36,598 nt of DNA. Source: Ignavibacteriaceae bacterium. Its GTDB lineage: Bacteria > Bacteroidota > Ignavibacteria > Ignavibacteriales > Ignavibacteriaceae. The translations under genes and the position numbers were made by a program. Shown here one piece after another: positions 1 to 7,909 of the stretch. Where the stretch lies: assembly GCA_014860115.1 (NCBI GenBank), contig JACZKK010000054.1:1-36598 (forward strand). Reading direction: 5' to 3'. Position 1 is the stretch's first letter, and the number at the start of each line of letters is the position of its first letter. Under the pieces are notes generated by a model. It was not told the DNA's origin, made no database searches, and saw nothing but the letters and a program-made list of their open reading frames with translations.

Positions 1-294
1 TCCAAATATTTATCAAACGAATTGGGTGTGAATTACAGTCACCTCAGTTCAATCTTTTCATCCTGTGAAGGCATTACAATTGAAAAGTTTATCATAAGAC
101 AAAAAATTGAAAAAGTAAAAGAACTATTGACTTACGATGAATTGACTTTAAGTGAAATTTCGTTCATGCTTGGATATAGTAGTGTGCAGCATCTTTCTAA
201 TCAATTCAGACAAATTACAGGACTTAATCCATCTTATTTTAAAAAGCTAAAAGAACATATAAGAAAACCTCTTGATAGGATAAATGAACCATAA
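1..294 (+). CDS. AraC-family transcriptional regulator, C-terminal part (5' end outside window)
   Basis: The reading frame is open from base 1 (SKYLSNELGVNYSHLS...), so the gene starts before the window; the TTG at 22 is an internal codon, not a start. What is visible is the double helix-turn-helix DNA-binding domain of the AraC/XylS family: a first helix-turn-helix around LSNELGVNYSHLSSIF, then RQKIEKVKELL, then the second unit with the family signature LSEISFMLGYSSVQHLSNQFRQITGLNPSYFKK. It lies about 100 bases upstream of and in line with a copper chaperone and a copper ATPase. Known context: in Bacteroidota an AraC-type regulator, often with an N-terminal heavy-metal-associated fold, sits beside CopA. 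That this one is a copper sensor with such an N-terminus is inference, since that half is not in the window. Confidence 0.85.
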   Translation, partial: SKYLSNELGVNYSHLSSIFSSCEGITIEKFIIRQKIEKVKELLTYDELTLSEISFMLGYSSVQHLSNQFRQITGLNPSYFKKLKEHIRKPLDRINEP

Positions 295-298
295 ATAA

Positions 299-335
299 TC
301 TGTAACATTTAACCTGTATTTTGTAACGTAAGTCC
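299..335 (+). promoter_or_regulatory. Candidate AraC-type operator: TGTAAC direct repeat with 21-bp period
   Basis: TGTAAC occurs at 301-306 and again at 322-327, exactly 21 bp apart. The two half-sites agree over a wider frame (TnTGTAACnT....CC, 299-314 versus 320-335). AraC-family dimers typically bind direct repeats two helical turns apart. The site lies between the regulator stop (294) and the copZ start (396). Binding and regulation are inferred, not shown. Confidence 0.45.
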
Positions 336-395
336 TTCCTTTTCACACTAGTTTACCATCGTAAATCAACTCTAATAATATCTCGAGGAATTCTA

Positions 396-593
396 ATGAA
401 TATAACATTAAAGATAGAAGGAATGAGCTGCAATCATTGTGTGATGGCTGTCCAAAAAAATCTCTCCAAAATCAATCTAATAAAATTTGAAGTTGCAATT
501 GGTTCAGCTAAAGTTGAGTTCGATGAAAATACAATTTCAGAAGAAGTAATAATTAATGCAATTGAAGAAGCTGGTTATAAAGTCATAAAATGA
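396..593 (+). CDS. copZ: CopZ-like copper chaperone (heavy-metal-associated domain protein)
   Basis: A 65-residue protein made of one HMA ferredoxin-like domain (beta-alpha-beta-beta-alpha-beta). The metal-binding loop GMSCNHC carries the MxCxxC motif at residues 10-15 that binds Cu(I). Length and ending (AIEEAGYKV) match CopZ/Atx1-type cytosolic chaperones that hand Cu(I) to a CopA ATPase. The start ATG at 396 follows an AGGAAT ribosome-binding sequence (386-391). The copA gene begins 19 bases after the stop, so the two are almost certainly co-transcribed. Silver or another soft metal is possible; copper is favoured because the ATPase next door has Cu(I) signatures. Confidence 0.9.
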   Translation: MNITLKIEGMSCNHCVMAVQKNLSKINLIKFEVAIGSAKVEFDENTISEEVIINAIEEAGYKVIK

Positions 594-612
594 GGAAGGA
601 TGTTTAAGAAAG

Positions 613-2862
613 ATGAGCGAGTCAATAGTTCAAAAGATCAAACCGCAAAAAATCAGTGCACCGGTAAGTGGAATGACCTGCGCAAGCTGTGTTGCCAGAG
701 TTGAGAAATCAATCAATAATATTGATGGAGTAAAAAATGTTTCAGTAAATCTTGCAACAGAAAAAGCAAATTTTGAAATTGATAATAACCTGGCATCATT
801 AACCCAGGTTGAAAAAGCAATAGAAGACGCTGGATATAAAATTGACTTTTCATCTCTCAATAAAAAAAGTGCAGCCAGCACAACCCAACCTGATATAAAA
901 TCTGATTTTGATAGTGAACTAAGAAATAATTTTCTTCTTGCTATTTCCCTAACAGTCCCGATATTCATACTTAGTATGGGAATGATGTTGGAGGGATTTC
1001 ATAACCTAATTCCACTCTCTCAAGATGTAATAAATAAAATCCTTCTGCTTTTAACGATTCCTGTAGTATTCATTTCCGGGAAGCGGTTTTATAAAATATT
1101 CTGGAAGAACTTGCTTCATTTAACTGCGGACATGAACTCGCTGGTTGCGATTGGCACAGGTGCAGCGTTTATATACAGCACAATTCTAACTCTATTTCCC
1201 GAATTAATTTCTAATAACGCAGCGACATCTCACGTTTACTATGAAACCACTGCAGTTATCATAACATTAATTCTGATGGGGAGATGGCTGGAGAGCAGGG
1301 CAAAATCAAAAACCGGATTAGCGATAAAAAAGCTTATCGAGTTAAAACCACAAACCGTTATTGTTAAAAGAAATAATTTAGAACAAGAATTTTCTTTAGA
1401 TGAATTGCAAATAGTTGACTTCGTAATTATAAAACCCGGAGGTAAAATTCCTGCTGATGGAAAAGTTACAAGAGGTTACTCTACAGTAGATGAATCAATG
1501 ATTACCGGTGAGTCTATGCCCATTGAAAAGAATATTGGTTCAAAGGTAATTGGTGGGACGATTAATAAAACAGGAAGTTTTGAATTTGAGGTTACCGCTA
1601 TTGGTGATAATTCAATTCTTGGTCAGATAATTAAAATGGTGGAGGAAGCACAGGGTTCAAAAGCTCCTATTCAAAAGCTGGCTGATAAAATCGCTGCCAT
1701 ATTTGTTCCTGTGATTTTAATTATTGCAATTTTAACATTTGTCGGTTGGCTGTTCTTTAGTGATGCAGGTTTCAGTGCAGCATTAATAAATTTTGTTGCT
1801 GTATTAATTATTGCCTGCCCTTGTGCTCTCGGACTGGCTACTCCAACTGCAATAATTGTTGGAACTGGTAGAGGTGCTCAAAACGGTATTCTGATAAAGA
1901 ATGCCGAAAGTCTTGAACTTGCTCATAAGATTGACACAATTATTTTTGATAAAACCGGAACGATAACAACGGGGAAACCAAAAGTTAGCTCAGTTCATAC
2001 AAATTCTATCAACGAGCGAGAACTTTTAAAGTTTATTGGGTCATTAGAGCAGCGATCAGAACATCCAATCGCAAAGGCAATAGTAAGTTATGCAAAGAAA
2101 GACGGAATTAATTTTGAAACCGTTGAAAGTTTTGAGAGCCTCACTGGAACAGGTTTAATGGGAATAGTTAATGGCGACGAAATTCTTGCCGGCAATCAAG
2201 CTCTAATGGAAAGTAATTCAATCGGTATTAGAGCATTTGAGAGAACTATTGACGAACTCTCTCAAGGCGGAAAAACTCTTGTTTTTGTTGCTATTAATAA
2301 GCAACTAAAAGGTTTAATTGCCATTGAAGATGAAATAAAAAATAACTCCACAGAAGTAGTTGGAAAATTTAAAGCGATGAACCTGAAAACTGTCCTACTT
2401 ACTGGTGATAATAACAGTACCGCAAAAGCAATTGCTGAAATCGTTGGCTTTGATGATTATCAGTCAGAAGTTCTGCCAGGTGACAAACTCGCAATTATAT
2501 CTGATTATCAAAGTAAAGGTAAGATTGTAGCAATGGTTGGTGATGGAATTAACGATGCACCGGCATTAACTCAGAGTAATGTTGGAATTGCTATGGGAAC
2601 AGGGACTGATGTGGCAATTGAATCAGGAGATATTGTTTTGATGAGCGGTGACTTGAATGGAGTTGTCAACGCAATAAAGTTATCCCGGCAAACATTAAAG
2701 ACTATCAAGCAAAATCTTTTTTGGGCTTTCATTTATAATATTATTGGGATTCCGTTGGCAGCTTTTGGTCTGCTGAATCCGATGATTGCAGCATTTGCCA
2801 TGTCGTTTAGTTCTGTTTCAGTCGTGACTAATTCACTGAGACTGAAAAAGAAAAAACTTTAG
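613..2862 (+). CDS. copA: CopA, Cu(I)-translocating P1B-type ATPase
   Basis: A 749-residue inner-membrane pump that exports Cu(I) using ATP. In order: one N-terminal HMA domain with GMTCASC (about residues 20-82); paired transmembrane helices; the actuator TGES loop; the channel motif CPC at 402-404 inside ACPCALGLATP; the phosphorylation motif DKTGT with the aspartate at 446; the SEHP nucleotide-binding motif; the hinge GDGINDAP (643 onward); and two last helices with YN and MSFSSVSVVTNS, the Cu(I) transport-site signature. Length is normal for a one-HMA CopA. The ATG at 613 has an AGGAAGGA ribosome-binding site. It forms an operon with the chaperone gene just upstream. I see no truncation or missing key residue. 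Confidence 0.96.
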   Translation: MSESIVQKIKPQKISAPVSGMTCASCVARVEKSINNIDGVKNVSVNLATEKANFEIDNNLASLTQVEKAIEDAGYKIDFSSLNKKSAASTTQPDIKSDFDSELRNNFLLAISLTVPIFILSMGMMLEGFHNLIPLSQDVINKILLLLTIPVVFISGKRFYKIFWKNLLHLTADMNSLVAIGTGAAFIYSTILTLFPELISNNAATSHVYYETTAVIITLILMGRWLESRAKSKTGLAIKKLIELKPQTVIVKRNNLEQEFSLDELQIVDFVIIKPGGKIPADGKVTRGYSTVDESMITGESMPIEKNIGSKVIGGTINKTGSFEFEVTAIGDNSILGQIIKMVEEAQGSKAPIQKLADKIAAIFVPVILIIAILTFVGWLFFSDAGFSAALINFVAVLIIACPCALGLATPTAIIVGTGRGAQNGILIKNAESLELAHKIDTIIFDKTGTITTGKPKVSSVHTNSINERELLKFIGSLEQRSEHPIAKAIVSYAKKDGINFETVESFESLTGTGLMGIVNGDEILAGNQALMESNSIGIRAFERTIDELSQGGKTLVFVAINKQLKGLIAIEDEIKNNSTEVVGKFKAMNLKTVLLTGDNNSTAKAIAEIVGFDDYQSEVLPGDKLAIISDYQSKGKIVAMVGDGINDAPALTQSNVGIAMGTGTDVAIESGDIVLMSGDLNGVVNAIKLSRQTLKTIKQNLFWAFIYNIIGIPLAAFGLLNPMIAAFAMSFSSVSVVTNSLRLKKKKL

Positions 2863-2873
2863 CCTGATAATTT

Positions 2874-3416
2874 CTATTCAACTCCGTAAAGTCTGCAAAG
2901 ATCAAAATACGTTTTTCCTGGAAGCAGTTGTGATATCCCGGCAGTTACCTGAACCATAAATGAGTCGCCGGCAGCAACACTAAATGTATCCCGAATACTA
3001 TAACTATTCCAGATTATATCATCAATCAGAATGCTCGAGGATCTAATTACTGAACCATTCCGCACCAAGGACAATATCGCCGTACCTTCAATTACACTGT
3101 ACTTAGACCAGAATGTCATCTTGAATTCATTAAAATTTGTTTTCACCGGAACTTTCATTTGAGCATAAGCTTCAGGTGGCTGGCTTGCTTCAAGTAAAAG
3201 AGAAAAAACTCCGCCACCGGTAGGAACATCTGATGAAGAATCGCTTTGTGATGGAAGAGTCCATCCTTCAGTAGAAAATCTTCCGTTCTTTTCAAATGAA
3301 GAATAAAGAAGCGTATTCTCATCAGTTGGCTCTGTTGGTTCATCTTCTGTGCATCCGATAATTAGCAATACAAGAAAAAAATATGTTAGTTGTCTGAATT
3401 TTAACATATGTTTCAT
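2874..3416 (-). CDS. Putative lipoprotein with a jelly-roll-like domain, function unknown
   Basis: A 180-residue protein with a lipoprotein signal peptide: basic start, hydrophobic helix and lipobox LIIGC, cysteine at residue 22. An acidic and Thr/Pro-rich linker (TEDEPTEPTDEN) leads into a beta-rich domain with a pattern reminiscent of carbohydrate-binding jelly rolls (YSSFEKNGRFSTEGW near the start, FDLCRLYGVE at the end). That fold is an impression from the pattern, not a match to a named family. The ATG at 3416 has AAAGGA six bases upstream; a second Met at residue 4 is less well placed. The gene is convergent with copA, the stop codons being about 11 bases apart. Confidence 0.7.
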   Translation of the reverse strand: MKHMLKFRQLTYFFLVLLIIGCTEDEPTEPTDENTLLYSSFEKNGRFSTEGWTLPSQSDSSSDVPTGGGVFSLLLEASQPPEAYAQMKVPVKTNFNEFKMTFWSKYSVIEGTAILSLVRNGSVIRSSSILIDDIIWNSYSIRDTFSVAAGDSFMVQVTAGISQLLPGKTYFDLCRLYGVE

Positions 3417-3510
3417 AATAATCCTTTAATATTCTACAAAAAGATCACGAATAAATTCTCATCATTGAAGTCAAAAATTAATGACATTAGTTATTAATTT
3501 GTGAAATAAA

Positions 3511-3532
3511 AAAGGTCGGATACCCGACCTTT
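3511..3532 (-). terminator. Rho-independent terminator after bacterioferritin gene
   Basis: A perfect 9-bp stem, AAAGGTCGG (3511-3519) with CCGACCTTT (3524-3532), and a four-base loop. It begins 14 bases after the bacterioferritin stop. On the minus strand it is followed by TTTATTTCAC, giving the T tract. Confidence 0.85.
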
Positions 3533-3546
3533 AAAAACCAAATTGT

Positions 3547-4059
3547 TTACTGTCCTGCAGGACCTCTTACGGAAACGACCTTACTTCTTTCTATGGATTG
3601 AAGTGCGAGATAATTCTCTCCGAATTTTTCAAGGTTTTCCATTTCAGTATCAAATTGATCGAAATGCATTTCTTCATCAGCGACCAGATCCTCAAAAATT
3701 TTCTTTGTTGCTGAGTCTGCATTTGCTGCACACTCATTAGCCCAGACGTTATACTCTTTTGCACTTTCATCTTCCATTCCGGCAGCACATTTAAGCATTT
3801 CTTTCGGCTCCCGGATTTTTTTAACCTCACCCAGTATTTTCATTTCAACATCACCTTTAAGGAATAAAATCCGTTCTGATAATACTTCTACATGCATCAT
3901 TTCCTGTATTGCGGTTTTTTTGAAGAGACTTGCCAGCAAGTCGTAACCCTGATCATCACAGTGAAAGTGAAAATACATATACTGGTGAATTGCAAGCAGT
4001 TCATCTGCGACAGCTTTATTTAATAATTTAATACTGTTTTCATTTTTCTTTTTACTCAT
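3547..4059 (-). CDS. bfr: Bacterioferritin-type iron-storage protein
   Basis: A 170-residue four-helix-bundle ferritin-like protein. Aligned by eye with E. coli bacterioferritin, the di-iron ferroxidase ligands are all present: E20 and Y27 (ADELLAIHQY), E53 and H56 (QEMMHVE), E96 (GMEDESAKE), and E129 and H132 (ADEEMHF). M54 matches Met52, which binds haem between Bfr subunits, and SERILFLKG matches the Bfr helix that follows. This supports a haem-binding 24-mer cage that oxidises and stores iron in the cytosol. The C-terminal extension (VVSVRGPAGQ) is about ten residues longer than in E. coli. The ATG has AAGGGAAAT upstream. It stands alone with its own terminator; no bfd-like ferredoxin gene is seen nearby. 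Confidence 0.88.
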   Translation of the reverse strand: MSKKKNENSIKLLNKAVADELLAIHQYMYFHFHCDDQGYDLLASLFKKTAIQEMMHVEVLSERILFLKGDVEMKILGEVKKIREPKEMLKCAAGMEDESAKEYNVWANECAANADSATKKIFEDLVADEEMHFDQFDTEMENLEKFGENYLALQSIERSKVVSVRGPAGQ

Positions 4060-4109
4060 ATTATTTCCCTTAATTTAAAAATTTGTTAATCAAAATTTAC
4101 AAAATAAAA

Positions 4110-5126
4110 TTATGGTTTTGGAAGACGTTCCAGATAGGAATAATTGCTAAGGACTGCAAAGGTTTCAATTTTTCTCAGTTCTTCAATTGTCCTGCAATTC
4201 ATATAACTCATAGAACTCCGTAAACCGTCGGAGACAGCATTTACTACATTTGCTACTGCACCTTTGTAAGCTACCATAGTTTCTTCGCCTTCGATAAATT
4301 CATTCTTCATCTTAACACCAAATGATGCTGAACCGCGATACTTTTTCCAGAGCTGATCACTATATCGAATTACTTCACCGGGAGTTTCTCGTGTTCCAGC
4401 AAGTAATCTTCCAAGCATAACCGCATCAGCACCCAGAGCAATGGCTTTTGCAACATCACCCGCACCTTTAATACCGCCATCTGCGATGATGGAAATCTTC
4501 AGCTTGCTTTCATTTCGTGTAAACAGAACATTGAGTAATGACGAAACCTGCCCGATCCCAATTCCAGTTTGAATGCTTGTTGAACAGACACTTCCACTTC
4601 CAATACCAACTCTCACACCATCTGCCCCGGAATCGACAAGATGTTTTAATGAAGCACCGTGTGCAATGTTTCCAACAATCACTTTTAGATTTACATTCTT
4701 TTTAACCTGCTCTGTTTTTTTAAGAACCTCTCTGTTGCTGGCATTTGCAGTATCTATACAAATAATTTTTCTGCCTTCAGATAATTTTTTAACAACATCG
4801 ATTGGTGTATTAAGAGCAATCGAAATAGCGATGATTTTTCGAGTTCCATTTTTGTTCTTTAGTAATTCATCGAGTGATGAATCGAAGCGATTTACAATTC
4901 CAAGACATCCAAGTTTATAAAGCTCCTTAGCCATATCTATTCCGGTAACTGATTCCATCGGGCTGGAGACAATCGGAACTGCAAGTTTAATTCCTAAAAA
5001 ATTTGAGGAGGTATCAACTTCCTTTCTCGATTTCATCCGGGAAATTTCTGTTGGTATAAGACTAATATCATCATAAGTTAGAGATTGATGATATTCGTTC
5101 AAGGATTGCTTGTTATATAATTTCAT
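4110..5126 (-). CDS. IMP dehydrogenase/GMP reductase family protein without CBS domains
   Basis: A 338-residue TIM-barrel oxidoreductase of the GuaB/GuaC family. Visible landmarks: N-terminal [26 protein letters not shown]; the phosphate and catalytic loop [15 protein letters not shown] with the nucleophile C181; [27 protein letters not shown]; and [11 protein letters not shown] followed by [12 protein letters not shown]. At about 338 residues there is no room for the CBS pair usual in bacterial GuaB, so it resembles GMP reductases or short IMPDH-like proteins. Whether it makes XMP from IMP or IMP from GMP cannot be settled by eye. Its start overlaps the pepF stop as ATGA (5123-5126), so it is translationally coupled to the peptidase gene. 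Confidence 0.82.
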   Translation of the reverse strand: MKLYNKQSLNEYHQSLTYDDISLIPTEISRMKSRKEVDTSSNFLGIKLAVPIVSSPMESVTGIDMAKELYKLGCLGIVNRFDSSLDELLKNKNGTRKIIAISIALNTPIDVVKKLSEGRKIICIDTANASNREVLKKTEQVKKNVNLKVIVGNIAHGASLKHLVDSGADGVRVGIGSGSVCSTSIQTGIGIGQVSSLLNVLFTRNESKLKISIIADGGIKGAGDVAKAIALGADAVMLGRLLAGTRETPGEVIRYSDQLWKKYRGSASFGVKMKNEFIEGEETMVAYKGAVANVVNAVSDGLRSSMSYMNCRTIEELRKIETFAVLSNYSYLERLPKP

Positions 5127-6958
5127 AATAGACCTTCCATTTCATCCAGAACCTGATTCATCCTTTCGCTAACTGCCCTAATCGGCTCAGGTGAATTCAT
5201 ATCAACACCGGCTGCTGCTAATATATTAATTGGATAGTCAGAACTTCCTGCTTTTAGAAAATTAAGATATTTATTTACTGCTGGTTTACCTTCGGTTTTT
5301 ACTTTTTTTGCCAGAACTTCCGAAGCCGCAAATCCTGTTGCGTATTGGTAAACATAAAAATTGTAATAGAAGTGAGGTATTCTAGCCCAGGTATATTGCT
5401 CCTCTTCAGGAACGAACATGTCGGGTCCCCAATATTTTTGATAGGTGTTTTTATATAAATCGCTGAGCACTTCTGAAGTAAGCGATTCGCCTTTCTCTGT
5501 TCTGTCATAAACAATCATCTCAAACTCAGCAAACATAACCTGCCTGTAGAAAGTTGCTGTAAGATTATTAAGATATCTTTCAAGAAGAAAAAGTTTTTCA
5601 TTCCTGCTTTCAGCAATTTCGAGAAGATGGTCAAGTAAAAGTGATTCATTAAAAGTTGATGCAACCTCTGCAAGGAAAATAGAATAGTTTGCATAAGGAT
5701 AGGGTTGATTTTGGCCTGTATAATATGAATGCATATTATGTCCCATCTCGTGCGTAAGTGTAAAAACATCATTCAGAAGGTCAGTCCAGTTAAGCAAAAC
5801 ATACGGATGAACTCCGAAAGTAGTTCCTGATGAATAGGCCCCGCTTTTTTTTGCTTTTGTTTCGAACACATCAATCCATTTGTTTTTAAATGCCTTATTA
5901 AGGGATGATATATAATCATCTCCCATTAACTTCAAAGAGTTTAATACGATCTCAACACCCTCTTCATACGAATATTTTTTTTCATTGTGAGAGTTGAATA
6001 CTGTTACGTAAACATCATAGGGGCAAAGCTCACTGATTCCAAGAAGTTTTTTCTTCAATGCTGCCCAGCGGTGCATCGGTTGAAGGTTTTGATTTGCCGA
6101 TTCAATAAGATTATGATAAACAGATTTTGGAATATTGTTTCTGTGCAATGCGGATTCGAGAGCAGAGTCAAAATTCCTGGCGTGTGCATTAAAGATGTTT
6201 GTCTTCAGATTCCCGTTGAACAACACCGTGAAAGTGTTGATATAATTTTTATAGGATTCAAGGTATGCTTTAAATACTCTTGCCCTGTAATCTCTATTCT
6301 TAGAGTACATCGCAGAATAATATCTTCCATGTGAAAGCTCAGTTAAACCTCCGAGTTCGTCTTCAACAACGGGTAGTTTCAGATCTGCATTCGTAAAGAT
6401 TGAAAAAGTGTTGTATGGAGTTTGAGATAACTCGGATGCCATCGCAAGAATTTTTTCTTCAGAGTTCGAAAGAGTATGTTTCTTTGAACGGAGAAGATCA
6501 TCTATGCTCTGTTTATAAATTTTTAAATCTTCATTTGAATCGATTATACCTCTCAATTTTTCATCTGGTATTTTAAGGAGATCGGGACGAATAAATGAAC
6601 TAGCTGCACCAACTTTTGCATAGAGAGATTTAATACGGTCGTCCATCGAATGATACTTCCCTACCCTCATATCGCTATCTTTTGAAAGCATAGCATAAAG
6701 ATGAAGCTGGTCAAGTTTAATATTGATAGCTTCATCAAACTTGAAGCAGGCAAGTAAAGATTCTGCACTATCTGCAAGCTTGCCTTCAAACTTCTGATAC
6801 CCTGATACTTTTTCAGATACGGCCTTAAACTCGGACTCCCATTCTTCATCACTCTTAAAGATGTCGGTTAAATTCCATTTATATTCTTGACTTATTTCTT
6901 CTCTTTCGGGAAGGACTTTGCTTTCAGTTGCAACCTGGTAAAATTTATTATCGGACAT
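5123..6958 (-). CDS. pepF: Oligoendopeptidase F (M3 family zinc metallopeptidase)
   Basis: A 611-residue cytosolic peptidase that cleaves short peptides. The zinc motif HEMGH is at residues 403-407, with the third ligand expected at E431 in AEVASTFNE. N-terminal WNLTDIFKSDEEWE, the SRMF-like barrel-helical body and C-terminal GFAASEVLAKKV are typical of PepF of about 600 residues. There is no signal peptide. The ATG at 6958 lacks a clear Shine-Dalgarno sequence, but the N-terminus fits the family. The downstream partner is the IMPDH/GMPR-like gene, overlapping by four bases. Likely role: turnover of peptides released by proteases. Confidence 0.93.
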   Translation of the reverse strand: MSDNKFYQVATESKVLPEREEISQEYKWNLTDIFKSDEEWESEFKAVSEKVSGYQKFEGKLADSAESLLACFKFDEAINIKLDQLHLYAMLSKDSDMRVGKYHSMDDRIKSLYAKVGAASSFIRPDLLKIPDEKLRGIIDSNEDLKIYKQSIDDLLRSKKHTLSNSEEKILAMASELSQTPYNTFSIFTNADLKLPVVEDELGGLTELSHGRYYSAMYSKNRDYRARVFKAYLESYKNYINTFTVLFNGNLKTNIFNAHARNFDSALESALHRNNIPKSVYHNLIESANQNLQPMHRWAALKKKLLGISELCPYDVYVTVFNSHNEKKYSYEEGVEIVLNSLKLMGDDYISSLNKAFKNKWIDVFETKAKKSGAYSSGTTFGVHPYVLLNWTDLLNDVFTLTHEMGHNMHSYYTGQNQPYPYANYSIFLAEVASTFNESLLLDHLLEIAESRNEKLFLLERYLNNLTATFYRQVMFAEFEMIVYDRTEKGESLTSEVLSDLYKNTYQKYWGPDMFVPEEEQYTWARIPHFYYNFYVYQYATGFAASEVLAKKVKTEGKPAVNKYLNFLKAGSSDYPINILAAAGVDMNSPEPIRAVSERMNQVLDEMEGLL

Positions 6959-7007
6959 AGGGGGAGAATTTGCTTTCGGTTTTCTATTATTTTAATTGAT
7001 TAAAAAT

Positions 7008-7023
7008 TGCCTGTGAAAAGGCA
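7008..7023 (-). terminator. Weak candidate terminator after the lipoprotein gene
   Basis: A short stem TGCCT/AGGCA (7008-7012 and 7019-7023) with a six-base loop, followed on the minus strand by ATTTTTAAT. It lies between the lipoprotein stop (7072) and the pepF start (6958). Only five base pairs, so it is weak. Confidence 0.4.
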
Positions 7024-7071
7024 TTAAAAGATAAGGAAAATAGGTTTATTTATTCTATGAAAATATTTTGA

Positions 7072-7482
7072 CTAGAAAATTTTTCTGAATTCAATTTTAA
7101 TCTTACCGCTGAAATTTTCAGTGTTGATGTTAATAGTTGTGGGAACGTACCCGTCGAGGAGTTCAGTGTGGTAGGAAACTTCTTCTGCAATGTAGTATCT
7201 GAATCTTTCTATATTACTTATATCCTGAGCACTGATGTTTGTATAACCTGATTCATAATCCACCAATCTCAAATTAAACCGCGTTCTAGCCGAACTAAAA
7301 TATAATGGAACGGTTAAACTCATTGTTAAATTTTGTGCATCTAATAAAAAAGTATAAGCATTACGTTCTCTTATCTGAACAGGTTCATTAATATTTCCAA
7401 CCAAATTATCCGGCTCGATAATTTCTTCCCTGCAGGAAATCGAAAATAATAATATTAGGAATAGCCAAATATACTTTTTCAA
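7072..7482 (-). CDS. Small putative lipoprotein, function unknown
   Basis: A 136-residue protein with a lipoprotein signal: MKKYIWLFLILLFSISC, lipobox cysteine at residue 17, then acidic residues. The rest is beta-rich (FLLDAQNLTMSLTVPLYF, RFNLRLVDYESGY, TININTENFSGKIKIEF) and I recognise no family. The initiation codon is a TTG at 7480-7482; it is supported by AAGGGA seven bases upstream, and the lipoprotein signal begins exactly there. It is transcribed toward pepF with a 113-base gap and a weak terminator between. Confidence 0.65.
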   Translation of the reverse strand: MKKYIWLFLILLFSISCREEIIEPDNLVGNINEPVQIRERNAYTFLLDAQNLTMSLTVPLYFSSARTRFNLRLVDYESGYTNISAQDISNIERFRYYIAEEVSYHTELLDGYVPTTININTENFSGKIKIEFRKIF

Positions 7483-7575
7483 TTAAGTATCCCTTAGAAA
7501 ATGACACTGTAAATGAAATTATTTCTAAGTGATAATAAAAAAATTGAATTAAAATAGCAACCCCGTCTTTGGGTT

Positions 7576-7887
7576 TTATCCGGGGATTATTTGATGGACT
7601 GCCCTTAAAGCTTTAAAATTTCCGAAAAATTTATCAGTATGTTCTTTTTGCAAGCGTGGAGCCTCTTTCATCAGATATTCATTATATCGCTCAAGGGATG
7701 ATGTCTTATAGTTAATGATATATATTGATTCACCAGCAGCCGGTTCCGGAATTATTTGTTTTTGCATTTCGCAATTTATGAAGTAGCTGGTTTTCAGAAC
7801 ATCCTTAATATGAACATCCTTCATCCACTCTAACCAGGATTCTTCTACTTCTTTTTTTATCACGACTGTAACGCTATAAATTATCAT
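7576..7887 (-). CDS. DUF4286 family protein
   Basis: A small cytosolic protein, 103 residues when started at the ATG at 7887. The sequence MIIYSVTVVIKKEVEESWLE, then HIKDVL, Y(I)INYKTSSLERYNEYL and LQKEHTDKFFGNF follow the DUF4286 pattern known from Bacteroidota (MIIYNVTVN..., W..WM...HI..V, QKEHT.KF.G.F), a ferredoxin-like fold of unknown function. A longer frame upstream to 7947 exists but would overlap the transporter gene by 38 bases and adds residues foreign to the family, so the inner start is chosen. It starts 22 bases after the stop of the transporter gene and is probably co-transcribed with it. Confidence 0.82.
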   Translation of the reverse strand: MIIYSVTVVIKKEVEESWLEWMKDVHIKDVLKTSYFINCEMQKQIIPEPAAGESIYIINYKTSSLERYNEYLMKEAPRLQKEHTDKFFGNFKALRAVHQIIPG

Positions 7888-7909
7888 TGCAAAATTCACT
7901 TTAGAACGA

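Noticed and set aside
352-381. Promoter-like TTTACC/TAATAT pair before copZ
   Set aside because: The would-be -10 lies too close to the ribosome-binding site (386-391) to leave a usable leader.
630-968. Open frame antisense to the start of copA
   Set aside because: Entirely covered by a strongly supported P-type ATPase; the translation has no coherent domain.
7559-7585. Possible hairpin after the DUF4286 gene (CCCCG/CGGGG or AACCC/GGGTT)
   Set aside because: Only five base pairs, overlaps the coding end in one pairing, and lacks a clean T tract.
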